DNA of 64,000 nucleotides from Paraburkholderia kururiensis JCM 10599 = LMG 19447 (GTDB taxonomy: Bacteria > Pseudomonadota > Gammaproteobacteria > Burkholderiales > Burkholderiaceae), in the NCBI RefSeq assembly GCF_003986935.1, contig NZ_RJZE01000001.1, positions 372,001-436,000 of the forward strand. The letters run 5' to 3'. Positions 34,586-42,864 of the stretch are shown here, piece by piece. Both the position numbers and the translations under genes were made by a program. Position 1 is the first letter of the stretch; each line of letters opens with the position of its first letter. Below the pieces are notes generated by a model that was given only the letters and a program-made list of their open reading frames with translations, was not told the origin of the DNA and did not search any database.

Positions 34586-36196
34586 TCAGACTTCCTTTTT
34601 GAGCTGGTCCGCCATGCGCAGCGCGAGCGCCGCGATGGTCAAGGTCACGTTCACGGTGCCGACGGTGGGCATGGTCGCGCTGCTCGAAACGAACAGGTTC
34701 GGATGGTCGAAGGTGCGGCAATCCTTGTCGACCACCGAATTGCGCGGGTCGCTGCCCATGATGACGGAGCCCGTGATGTGGTTGTTCGGCGCGAAGTCGT
34801 CGTGGAATTCGACCTCCGTGCCGCCCAGCACTTTCGCCGCGGTGGCGTACACCTCGCGCGTGTGAGCGGCCCCGCGTTTCACGTAGTCGCCGATGGCGTA
34901 GGTGATCTCGGGGCGGGGAATGCCGATGGCATCCGTTTCCGTGCGGCTCGGCACGATGCGGTTTTCCGGCTGCGGCAGGATTTCGTGGAAGCAGTCGAAC
35001 TGCACGTAGCGCGCCGAGCGGTCGCGAATCTGCGCGTCGAGATCGGCGGGCTTGAGCAACTTCTTCTGCCCGAAGATCTTCTGCGTCTCCTGGTCGATAC
35101 GCGAGAGGTTCGACAGGTGGATCTTCTTTGCCGCTTGTTGCGAACGGAATGCACCGTCGCGAAAGCCGATCAGCGAGGTCATTTCCTGCGGCCCGCGTCC
35201 GGGCCAGAGTTTTTCGTCCGCGTAGAACGACACGCCGGTGCCGGGATGGTCCATCAGATTGCGGCCCACCATGTCCGAGCTGTTGCCCACGCCGTTCGGA
35301 AAATCGTGGCTCGTGGACATGAGCATGATCTTCGGCGTTTCGATGCCGTTGGCCGCAAGCACGAAATACTTGCCTTCCACGCGATGCGAAATGCCCTGAG
35401 GGTCTTTGTACAGCGCCGCGACGATGCGCTTGTTCGAGCCCACTTCGAGCCGGTAGACCACGGCGTTGTCGATCAGCTTCGCGCCCGCCATCTCGGCTTT
35501 CTCGACGTGCACGATGCCGTTGTACATCGCGCCGATCGGGCAGATCGGCATGCAGTTGTTGTTGCCGCAGCAGGTGGGGCGGCCGTCGTAGGGCACGCTG
35601 TTGCGCGCCACGGGTTCCGTCACGACGTGATAGGCCGCGTCGTAGGCGTTGAGCTTCGACTTGATGGTCGCCTCGTTGTACGAGAGCGGCAGCGGCGCCA
35701 TGGGATACGGCGCTTTGCGCGGCGAATAGAGGTCTTCGTCGTTGGGCCCCCACACGCCCAGCTCCTGCTCCGCGCGGTAGTACCACGGCTCGAGGTCGTC
35801 GTACTGGATGGGCCAGTCGCGCGCTACGCCGTAGACGGTCTTCATCTTGAAGTCGTTCGGAATGAAGCGCCACGCGGAAGCCGCCCAGTGCCACGTAGTG
35901 CCGCCCACCGCGCGGATGTATTGCGAGTTGAACTTGTGCTCGCCCTTCAGGATGAGGTAGTTGTTCGGCGGGCCATATTCGGGATGCGGCGCCCACGGTG
36001 TGGACGGGTACGGCGCCATGAAGTCCATCTTGTCGAACTGGTTGCGAAAGCGTTCGACAATTTCCCAGCGCGGCAGGCGCGGCCCGGCTTCGAGCATGAT
36101 TACCGACTTGCCGGCGAGCGCGAGCTGATGCGCAACGAGCGCGCCGGCCACGCCCGAGCCCACCACGACGATATCGGCTTGTAGTGTGTCGGCCAT
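34586..36196 (-). CDS. GMC-type flavoprotein, FAD-dependent glucose dehydrogenase-like catalytic subunit
   Basis: A 536-residue glucose-methanol-choline oxidoreductase. FAD motif GSGVAGA (13-19) is near the N-terminus; the active-site His is in NNHITGS and the Asn in GTVNVTLT near the C-terminus. Four cysteines, Cys209, Cys210, Cys215 and Cys219 (PTCCGNNNCMPICP), have the spacing of the [3Fe-4S] ligands known in B. cepacia FAD-glucose dehydrogenase. The gene order gamma-alpha-beta and the subunit sizes also fit that complex. No signal peptide: it would be exported with the Tat-tagged small subunit. The sugar specificity is not certain. Confidence 0.9.
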   Translation of the reverse strand: MADTLQADIVVVGSGVAGALVAHQLALAGKSVIMLEAGPRLPRWEIVERFRNQFDKMDFMAPYPSTPWAPHPEYGPPNNYLILKGEHKFNSQYIRAVGGTTWHWAASAWRFIPNDFKMKTVYGVARDWPIQYDDLEPWYYRAEQELGVWGPNDEDLYSPRKAPYPMAPLPLSYNEATIKSKLNAYDAAYHVVTEPVARNSVPYDGRPTCCGNNNCMPICPIGAMYNGIVHVEKAEMAGAKLIDNAVVYRLEVGSNKRIVAALYKDPQGISHRVEGKYFVLAANGIETPKIMLMSTSHDFPNGVGNSSDMVGRNLMDHPGTGVSFYADEKLWPGRGPQEMTSLIGFRDGAFRSQQAAKKIHLSNLSRIDQETQKIFGQKKLLKPADLDAQIRDRSARYVQFDCFHEILPQPENRIVPSRTETDAIGIPRPEITYAIGDYVKRGAAHTREVYATAAKVLGGTEVEFHDDFAPNNHITGSVIMGSDPRNSVVDKDCRTFDHPNLFVSSSATMPTVGTVNVTLTIAALALRMADQLKKEV

Positions 36197-36198
36197 GG

Positions 36199-36732
36199 TC
36201 AGGATTGCCTCTCGACAGGTTTCGACGCCCAGAAGCCGGGCTTGTTGGGGCAGTAGGTGCGAATGACGAGCGTGTCCGACACCACGCTGAACATCAGCGC
36301 CTGCTCGTACGTGACGACTGTGTCGTCCACCACACCCATGTACCAGGCCGTGAGAATTTTCAGCGCGAGCGCTTCGTCGTCGGGCTTCAGCGAGCCGGAC
36401 GCGAGCGCGCCGGCAATCTGCGGCACGCGCTGCGCGAGATCAGGCGTCTTCTTTTGCAGGGCCGCGACGAGCCGCGCACCGACTGCGCGGTCCAGCCCGC
36501 TCTTGCCCGTGAGCGACTGCGAGAGCGTCATGAACGCGTCGAGCGCCTGGCCGCTGTCTGCGCCGCTGGCAGGGCTTTGTGCGAGCGCTGTGAGCGTGGC
36601 GGAGCCGGTCAGACTCGCCGCGGCGAGAGCGAGCGTGGCTTGCAGCCAATGGCGCCGCGTGTAGTGCGTACCGGACGCGGGGGACGCGGACGCTTCGCTG
36701 CTGCTGGCGATCGGTGGTTCATCTCGTGTCAA
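36199..36732 (-). CDS. Small (gamma) subunit of FAD-dependent sugar dehydrogenase, Tat signal
   Basis: A 177-residue subunit with a twin-arginine signal (TRRHWLQATLALAAASL, about 26-42). In the B. cepacia complex the equivalent protein carries the cofactor-loaded catalytic subunit through Tat (hitch-hiker role). The start is placed at TTG with AAGGA just upstream; the open frame extends 63 codons further without any signal. It ends two bases before the catalytic subunit's ATG. The C-terminal half (ILTAWYMGVVDDTVVTYEQALMF) is typical of the gluconate/sorbitol dehydrogenase small-subunit family. Confidence 0.85.
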   Translation of the reverse strand: MTRDEPPIASSSEASASPASGTHYTRRHWLQATLALAAASLTGSATLTALAQSPASGADSGQALDAFMTLSQSLTGKSGLDRAVGARLVAALQKKTPDLAQRVPQIAGALASGSLKPDDEALALKILTAWYMGVVDDTVVTYEQALMFSVVSDTLVIRTYCPNKPGFWASKPVERQS

Positions 36733-36967
36733 TTGATCGTCCTTTGAGGGATGTGCCGTGATGTGCCGGTGAAAGCCCGGCAAAGGCCGCGTTAATAAAA
36801 ACGTAATGACGAAAGCGTAATGACAGGCACGAACGGCGCGATGAAACATCGCCGCCGCAGCCAACTTTGGATCCACTGCATTGCATTCGGGCGGTAGCAA
36901 AAAACGACCCCGCCCTCGCAAGAAGCCACAACATGCGTCAGCATTCGAGCAGCCTCGCGCGGCTATG

Positions 36968-38074
36968 TCAGAAGTTATGCATCATCCCCACGTAAGCACC
37001 CGTCTGCGATTCGCCCGCGAGCGGACTCGTGTTCGGATTCGCGTCGCGCGGCGTGGCGAACACCGAGAAGTTTGCGTGGCTGCTGTTGCGCAGATACGCC
37101 ACGGTCCCGTAAAGAAACGTTCGCTTGCTGAGGTTGTAGGTCGTGCCCAGCACATAGAGCGTGGCGTGGCCTGAAGGGTCGTGCGCGGCATCGCCTGCGC
37201 CTTCGCCCACCTTGATGTAGAAGCCCGCGGCCGTTACGGCCCAGCCCTGGTTCGCCTGATACGTTGCGCCAAGCCAGTAGTGGTCTGCACTGTCGGCGAG
37301 ACCTGCGGGCGTGTCCGGTGCCGCGTAATGCGTGTAAGCGCCCTGGAACTTGAACTTCGACACACGCACGTTGGCCCCCACGAAATATTCGCGCGACGCC
37401 GTGAAGATATTGCTGAAACGGCCGTTCGGATCGCGCAACTCGTCGTAGATGCCGCGCACGTCGAAGAGCGGCGAGTGGTACGTGAGCATGATGCCGTCCG
37501 AGCGGCCGAAGTCGTCGGGCGCGCCGTAATTGAAGCCGCGCGACTGGTTGCCGAACGCGTACTGGCCTTGCACGTCGAAGCCGCCGAATACCGGGCTGTG
37601 GTACTCCACGTTGTTGCTCGTCTGCTGCCAGTTGCGGCCGCGCACGAGCGACGCCGACGACACGGCCTGCTGCACGAGCGGATCGAATTCCCAGACGCCG
37701 TCGCTATCGATAAAGAGGTTGCGGCCCATCTGCACGCGGCCCCAGCGTTCGTCGCTCAAGCCGACGTAGGCGCGCCGCGAAAACATGCGGCCGCCGCCGG
37801 TGGTGCCGTTCATGATCTGTAAAGCGGTTTCCAGATCGAACAGCGCCGTGAGGCCGCCGCCCAGGTCTTCGACGCCCTTGAGCCCCAGCATGCTGGTGCC
37901 CCAGTCGCCGCCTTCGGCGCTCCAGCGCGTTGAGGTGCCGCCGGATGCGTTGGCGACGTGATTCAGGTATTCGAGGCCGCCGTCCACACGGCCGTACAGC
38001 GTGACACTGGTTTGGGCATACACCGCGGGCGTGGCTGCGAGCAGCACGGCGGCGGTTGAGGCGCGAAGTTTCAT
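36968..38074 (-). CDS. Gram-negative general porin (trimeric OmpC-like)
   Basis: A 368-residue outer-membrane porin. The signal peptide is MKLRASTAAVLLAATPAVYA; the mature part begins QTSVTLYGRVDGGLEY, a hallmark of betaproteobacterial porins. It has 16-strand-type repeats and ends in a C-terminal Phe (VGMMHNF), the BAM recognition residue. Neither the chosen ATG nor one three codons upstream (38083) has a strong ribosome-binding site. A promoter with two palindromes lies at 38230-38273, so expression is probably controlled by a dedicated repressor. Confidence 0.9.
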   Translation of the reverse strand: MKLRASTAAVLLAATPAVYAQTSVTLYGRVDGGLEYLNHVANASGGTSTRWSAEGGDWGTSMLGLKGVEDLGGGLTALFDLETALQIMNGTTGGGRMFSRRAYVGLSDERWGRVQMGRNLFIDSDGVWEFDPLVQQAVSSASLVRGRNWQQTSNNVEYHSPVFGGFDVQGQYAFGNQSRGFNYGAPDDFGRSDGIMLTYHSPLFDVRGIYDELRDPNGRFSNIFTASREYFVGANVRVSKFKFQGAYTHYAAPDTPAGLADSADHYWLGATYQANQGWAVTAAGFYIKVGEGAGDAAHDPSGHATLYVLGTTYNLSKRTFLYGTVAYLRNSSHANFSVFATPRDANPNTSPLAGESQTGAYVGMMHNF

Positions 38075-38229
38075 GGTGGGCATCCGCAAGTTGGCGTTGT
38101 GCTCTGGGACGGCCTGTCGGGAAGTGCGCAGCAAGAACGACGGCTGCAAGCAACTGCAAACAGGCCGTGCGGCTGCAACGAGCCGGCTGAATGAAGTGCT
38201 CCATGCTTCGCCGTCTCGCGCCGGGCAAG

Positions 38230-38273
38230 ATTATAGTTGGAACCGGTTCCATATTGCGACGATTTGTCGCAAT
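38230..38273 (-). promoter_or_regulatory. Porin promoter with two operator-like palindromes
   Basis: On the minus strand a perfect TATAAT -10 box (38230-38235) follows a 14-bp perfect palindrome TGGAACCGGTTCCA (38238-38251). An upstream inverted repeat ATTGCGAC-GATTT-GTCGCAAT (38253-38273) follows. The first palindrome fills the spacer and the second covers the -35 region, an arrangement expected for repression. A CG-centred palindrome is typical of LacI-family sites, but no regulator is encoded nearby. Confidence 0.65.
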
Positions 38274-38277
38274 TAAT

Positions 38278-38926
38278 AAGTGTGCGAGGTGAATCAATGG
38301 GTTTAAGCGGTATGCATAGACGCGACGCTTTAAGCGGCTCGCGTGAACCGCATCGAAGGTTGCAAAGCGGCAGTGCAAGCCATGCCATGGGCAGCGAAGG
38401 CGCATCGCATGTCGGTGTTGTTAAATCGTGCCGCGAGTTGGGGAAGCTCAAACCGCCTCATGTGCTGTGCGGGGGCACGCTTTAACGATCGGGCACCAAC
38501 GCAGTGCACGCAGCCGACTGCTAGCAGTAACAGTTGCGGCTCAAACTGCGCATTCGGCGCGTCTTTAGCGATTCCTTATCGCTCGCTTAAATCGGCATGG
38601 AAGTTGCGTGAATGGGCTCGACGCCTGGTTGCCATCATCGCGAGCCTGGTTTGCGCCGGCACGGAACCCGTCCATGTACGGTGCAAGCGATGAAAACGCG
38701 GTTCGGACTGCGATTGAACGCGGGCCGCCGCATAGCGGTTACTCGATCGGGCGATAAAGATTGCGGCGGCATGCGCGCATGCTGCACCATACTGGGCAGC
38801 GCAAGCGCTGTTCAGTGTTATTGCGTCGATCGAAGAAGCGCTTGAGCGAAGAGCGGTCGCGGTGCGGTTGAATCGCGGACGCAACCGGGCCGGACCATGG
38901 CGGGCACAACGATTGGATGACCGGTT
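38278..38926. other. 649-bp intergenic region, no gene supported
   Basis: This divergent gap separates the porin promoter from the ATP-grasp gene. Short ORFs have no protein features. A 10-bp palindrome CTGCTAGCAG (about 38518-38527) is the only symmetrical element noted. Confidence 0.4.
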
Positions 38927-40399
38927 ATGACGCAAGCTTTCTTCAGCGAGATGTTCGAACGCAGCGAACTCGACGTGCGCGGCGTATCGGCAGCGGCCTT
39001 TCCGCAGGCAGGCGACCCGCGGGCTCACTACCGCGAGTTCTTCTCATGGATGTCCGGGCAGAGCGAGCAGCAGATTCGCAACAAGCGCGCCGAAGCGGAT
39101 CTCAATTTCCGGCGCGTCGGCATCACGTTCGCGGTGTACGGCGCAAAAGACGAAACCGGTGTGGGCACCGAACGCACCATTCCGTTCGACGTCATTCCCC
39201 GCATTTTTCCCGCACACGAGTGGGCTGCGCTCGAAAACGGCCTGCGGCAGCGCGTGAATGCGCTGAACCGCTTCATCTACGACATCTATCACGATCAGAT
39301 GATCGTGCGCGCAGGCGTGATTCCGGCTGAGCAGATCGTCGGCAACGCGCAGTATCGCCCGGAGATGCAGGGCGTAAAGGTGGCGCGCGACATCTACGCG
39401 CACGTGGCCGGCATCGACATCGTGCGGGCCGGCGAGGGCGAGTTCTACGTGCTCGAAGACAACCTGCGCGTGCCTTCGGGCGTCTCGTACATGCTGGAGA
39501 ACCGCAAGATGATGATGCGGCTCTTCCCGGACCTCTTTGCGCGCAACCGCGTGGCGCCCGTGGCGCACTATCCCGATTTGCTACTCGACACGCTGCGCGC
39601 CGCGGCGCCCGAGGGCGCGGACAACCCCACCATCGTCGTGCTCACGCCGGGCATGTACAACTCCGCCTACTTCGAGCACGCGTTCCTCGCGCAGCAGATG
39701 GGCGTGGAACTGGTGGAAGGCCAGGACCTGTTCGTCGACGACCATCATCTCTACATGCGCACGACGCAAGGGCCGCAGCGCATCGACGTGATCTATCGCC
39801 GCGTGGACGACGACTTCCTCGACCCGCTCGTGTTCCGCCCGGAATCCACACTGGGCGCGGCCGGTCTGCTCGACGTGTACCGCGCCGGCAACGTGACGCT
39901 GTGCAACGCAGTGGGCACAGGCGTGGCCGACGACAAGTCGATCTACCCCTACGTGCCGGACATGGTGCGCTTCTACCTGGGCGAGGAGCCCATTCTCAAC
40001 AACGTGCCCACCTGGATGTGCCGCAAGCCAGGCGACCTGCAGTACGTGCTCGACCATCTGCCCGAACTCGTGGTGAAGGAAACGCACGGCGCGGGCGGCT
40101 ACGGCATGCTGGTGGGCCCGGCGTCCACGACCGCCGAAATCGAGGCGTTCCGCGCCGCGCTCATCGCGCATCCTGACAAGTACATCGCGCAACCCACGCT
40201 TTCGCTCTCCACGTGCCCCACCTACGTGGAAGCCGGCATCGCGCCGCGTCATATCGATCTGCGTCCGTTCGTGCTCTCGGGCAACGAAGTGCGCATGGTG
40301 CCGGGCGGTCTCACGCGCGTTGCGCTGCGCGAAGGGTCGCTTGTCGTCAATTCGTCACAGGGAGGCGGTACGAAAGATACCTGGGTGCTGGAGCGATAA
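38927..40399 (+). CDS. Circularly permuted ATP-grasp amidoligase-like protein (stand-alone)
   Basis: A 490-residue protein of the permuted ATP-grasp family (COG2308 type), predicted to join a carboxylate to an amine using ATP. Metal-binding EDN (177-179) and the glycine-rich nucleotide loop with Lys384 and GAGGYG (388-393) are intact. MVPGGLTR (458-464) and GGGTKDTWVL near the C-terminus are family signatures. The substrate is unknown. The alpha-E gene follows 75 bp downstream, the standard partner in this system. A second, fused copy at 46465 lacks the key residues. Confidence 0.88.
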   Translation: MTQAFFSEMFERSELDVRGVSAAAFPQAGDPRAHYREFFSWMSGQSEQQIRNKRAEADLNFRRVGITFAVYGAKDETGVGTERTIPFDVIPRIFPAHEWAALENGLRQRVNALNRFIYDIYHDQMIVRAGVIPAEQIVGNAQYRPEMQGVKVARDIYAHVAGIDIVRAGEGEFYVLEDNLRVPSGVSYMLENRKMMMRLFPDLFARNRVAPVAHYPDLLLDTLRAAAPEGADNPTIVVLTPGMYNSAYFEHAFLAQQMGVELVEGQDLFVDDHHLYMRTTQGPQRIDVIYRRVDDDFLDPLVFRPESTLGAAGLLDVYRAGNVTLCNAVGTGVADDKSIYPYVPDMVRFYLGEEPILNNVPTWMCRKPGDLQYVLDHLPELVVKETHGAGGYGMLVGPASTTAEIEAFRAALIAHPDKYIAQPTLSLSTCPTYVEAGIAPRHIDLRPFVLSGNEVRMVPGGLTRVALREGSLVVNSSQGGGTKDTWVLER

Positions 40400-40474
40400 C
40401 GCTCGCCTGCCCTCGCCGGCGGTCATACCTCCGGCACCTTCGCCAGATCGATTCAACGCCATTCAGGAGCACCC

Positions 40475-41485
40475 ATGCTGAGCCGTACCGCCGACCACCT
40501 CTTCTGGATGGCCCGCTATACCGAGCGAGCCGAAAACACTGCGCGCATGCTGGACGCGAATTACCAGATGTCGCTGCTGCCGCAATCGGACGAGTACGCG
40601 GGGCTGGGCTGGCGCGCCATGCTTTCCATTTCGGAACTCGCGGGCAACTTCGCGGCTGCCCACCAGGGCGCTGGCATGAAGAGCCGCGACGTCATTGCGT
40701 TCATGTCCGCTGATCTCGCCAATCTTTCGTCGATCATCAGTTGCCTGCGGGCGGCGCGCGAAAACGCTCGCGCGGTGCGCGGCTCCATCACCACGGAACT
40801 ATGGGAGACCATCAACACGACGTGGCTCGACGCGCAGCGCATGCTGGCCGAAGGTGTGCTGGAGCGCGACCCGTGCGAGTTCTTCGAGTGGGTCAAATTC
40901 CGCTCGCATCTCTCGCGCGGCGTGCAGGCCGGCACCATGGTGAAGGACGACGCGTTCTGCTTCCTGCGACTCGGTACGTTCATCGAGCGCGCGGACAACA
41001 CCGCGCGCATTCTCGACGTGAAGTTCGAGATGCTGGAGCAGCTGGAACAGTTGGGTGGTGCGAGCGCGCAACCCGCCGCGCAGTCGTTTGCCCATTCGCT
41101 CGATTACTACCACTGGGCGGCGGTGTTGCGTTCGGTGTCGGGCTTCGAGGTCTATCGCAAGGTGTATCGCGATGTCATTACGCCGGAGCGCGTGGCGGGT
41201 CTGCTGATTCTGTTCGGCGACTGGCCGCGTTCGCTTGCCGCGAGCCTCGAAGAAACGAAGCAGATTCTTGGCCGCGTGCGCAACGCGCGGTCCGCGCAAA
41301 CCGAGCAGCTTGCCGCGCAGCTCTACGCGGACGTGCGCGATTCGCGCATCGGCGACATTCTGAGCGGCGGGCTGCACGCATGGCTTGTCGATTTCCTCGC
41401 GCGCGTGAACGAACTGGCAAGCTGCATCAGCCGCGATTTCCTCGTGCCGCTCGCGCCCGAAATGGAGCAGCAGCAGGCGGCGTGA
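40475..41485 (+). CDS. Alpha-E domain protein
   Basis: A 336-residue all-helical protein of the alpha-E family (COG2307), found almost only next to permuted ATP-grasp genes. The N-terminal MLSRTADHLFWMARYTERAE and the RLGTFIERADNTARILD block carry the conserved Arg/Glu residues that name the family. CAGGAG precedes the ATG. Its biochemical role is unknown; it is thought to act with the ligase, perhaps as a scaffold or second catalytic partner. Confidence 0.87.
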   Translation: MLSRTADHLFWMARYTERAENTARMLDANYQMSLLPQSDEYAGLGWRAMLSISELAGNFAAAHQGAGMKSRDVIAFMSADLANLSSIISCLRAARENARAVRGSITTELWETINTTWLDAQRMLAEGVLERDPCEFFEWVKFRSHLSRGVQAGTMVKDDAFCFLRLGTFIERADNTARILDVKFEMLEQLEQLGGASAQPAAQSFAHSLDYYHWAAVLRSVSGFEVYRKVYRDVITPERVAGLLILFGDWPRSLAASLEETKQILGRVRNARSAQTEQLAAQLYADVRDSRIGDILSGGLHAWLVDFLARVNELASCISRDFLVPLAPEMEQQQAA

Positions 41486-41503
41486 CGCGTGCAACAGGAG
41501 CAG

Positions 41504-42634
41504 TCAGGGCCGCGAAGCAACAGGTGCCGCAGTGCTCGCGGCGCCCGCAGCCACGACGCGATGCACGAAGCGCAGTTTGTCGATGACAGGCGGCGGCAGC
41601 GTGAACGGATACCCGTCCGGCATGCCGAGGCTGCGGTTCAGGCTGTTGAGCACATAGGTGAGCGGAAACCAGCGCGCCATCAGGTCGTCGAAGCTCGCTT
41701 CGTCCACCGGCGTGCGGTCCGTGAGAGTGGGTTCGTGCGGACGCTCGGGGATGAGCACGAGTCCGCACGCGGTAGCGGTATCCAGCGTGTCCACAATATG
41801 CAGATAATGCGCCCACGTTTCGGCCCAGTCTTCCCAGGGGTGCATGGTGGCGTATGCACTGATGTACGACTGTGCCCAGTCGGCGCGCGGACCGTCGCGA
41901 TAGTACGCCGCGAGCGCCGCGCCATAGTCGGCGCGTTCGTCGCCGAAGAGCTTGCGGAACTGCGCGAGCCCGCGCCGGCCGGTGACGAGCCGGTCGAAGA
42001 AGTAGTGGCCCGTCTCGTGGCGAAAGTGGCCGAGCAGCGTGCGGTACGGCTCGCCCAGCGCGGAGCGGGTCTGTTCGCGATGCGCGTCGTCCGCTTCGGC
42101 GATGTTGACCGTGATGACGCCGCGGTTGTGCCCGGTCATGACCTTCTTGTCTTCGGCGGTGTCTTCGAGGAACTCGAAGGCGAGCCCGCGCTTCGGGTCT
42201 TCCGCGCGCGGGCGTACGGGCAGGTTCAGCGCCATGAGCGTGTAGAGCAGGCGCCGCTTGGCCGCTTCCAGCCGATACCAGTAGAGCCGGTTGTCGGACC
42301 GGTCGAGGTTCGGAATGGTGCGCGTGAAGCGGCACGAGCGGCACAGTGTGTCGGGGGAATCGGCGGGGATCATCCAGTTGCAGACGTTTTCCACCGCGTA
42401 GTTGTGGCATTGGCGAAAGAGCGGGCCGTCGCTCGTTTCGGCCGACTCGCCCGGCGCGGTCGATGCGCCGGGTTGGCCGGCGCCGAGGCGTCGCCAGAGC
42501 CCGTCGCCCGCGTCTTCGAACGCGCTGATCTCGCCGCTTTGCGGCACGTAGCCGAGCAGCGCGGCGCATCGCTCGCAGCGAACGTTCTCGAAGAAAACAA
42601 GCTGCTGGCAGCGGTCGCAATGGAACGTTTTCAT
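41504..42634 (-). CDS. Zinc-ribbon putative metallopeptidase
   Basis: A 376-residue protein on the opposite strand from the ligase genes. The N-terminal zinc ribbon uses Cys6, Cys9, Cys20 and Cys23; four more cysteines follow (76, 85, 98, 101). A zincin-like HETGH motif (206-210, FRHETGHYFF) would bind catalytic zinc, with EDWAETWAHYLH later as a likely third-ligand region. GGAAG precedes the ATG. It is likely cytoplasmic. This family is known as a companion of the ATP-grasp/alpha-E/transglutaminase genes, so it may process their peptide product. Confidence 0.83.
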   Translation of the reverse strand: MKTFHCDRCQQLVFFENVRCERCAALLGYVPQSGEISAFEDAGDGLWRRLGAGQPGASTAPGESAETSDGPLFRQCHNYAVENVCNWMIPADSPDTLCRSCRFTRTIPNLDRSDNRLYWYRLEAAKRRLLYTLMALNLPVRPRAEDPKRGLAFEFLEDTAEDKKVMTGHNRGVITVNIAEADDAHREQTRSALGEPYRTLLGHFRHETGHYFFDRLVTGRRGLAQFRKLFGDERADYGAALAAYYRDGPRADWAQSYISAYATMHPWEDWAETWAHYLHIVDTLDTATACGLVLIPERPHEPTLTDRTPVDEASFDDLMARWFPLTYVLNSLNRSLGMPDGYPFTLPPPVIDKLRFVHRVVAAGAASTAAPVASRP

Positions 42635-42864
42635 TCTTTGGCTTCCGTGGTCAGTCGTCGCAATCATTTCACACGCCGGCCGTGTGGCGCATCTTTGCGT
42701 CACGGTAATCACGCGTTGGCCGTGCATCATCGTGCCGCTGCACGATGCGCACGTGCCTGTGATCGCCTTCGTCGCTATCGGCGGTATGGACCTTCTCCGG
42801 TGCCGCCGCTTTCGTTTCTTCCCGCTTCGCGGGGTTCATTCGGGAATCAATCGAGGAGTCCGGT

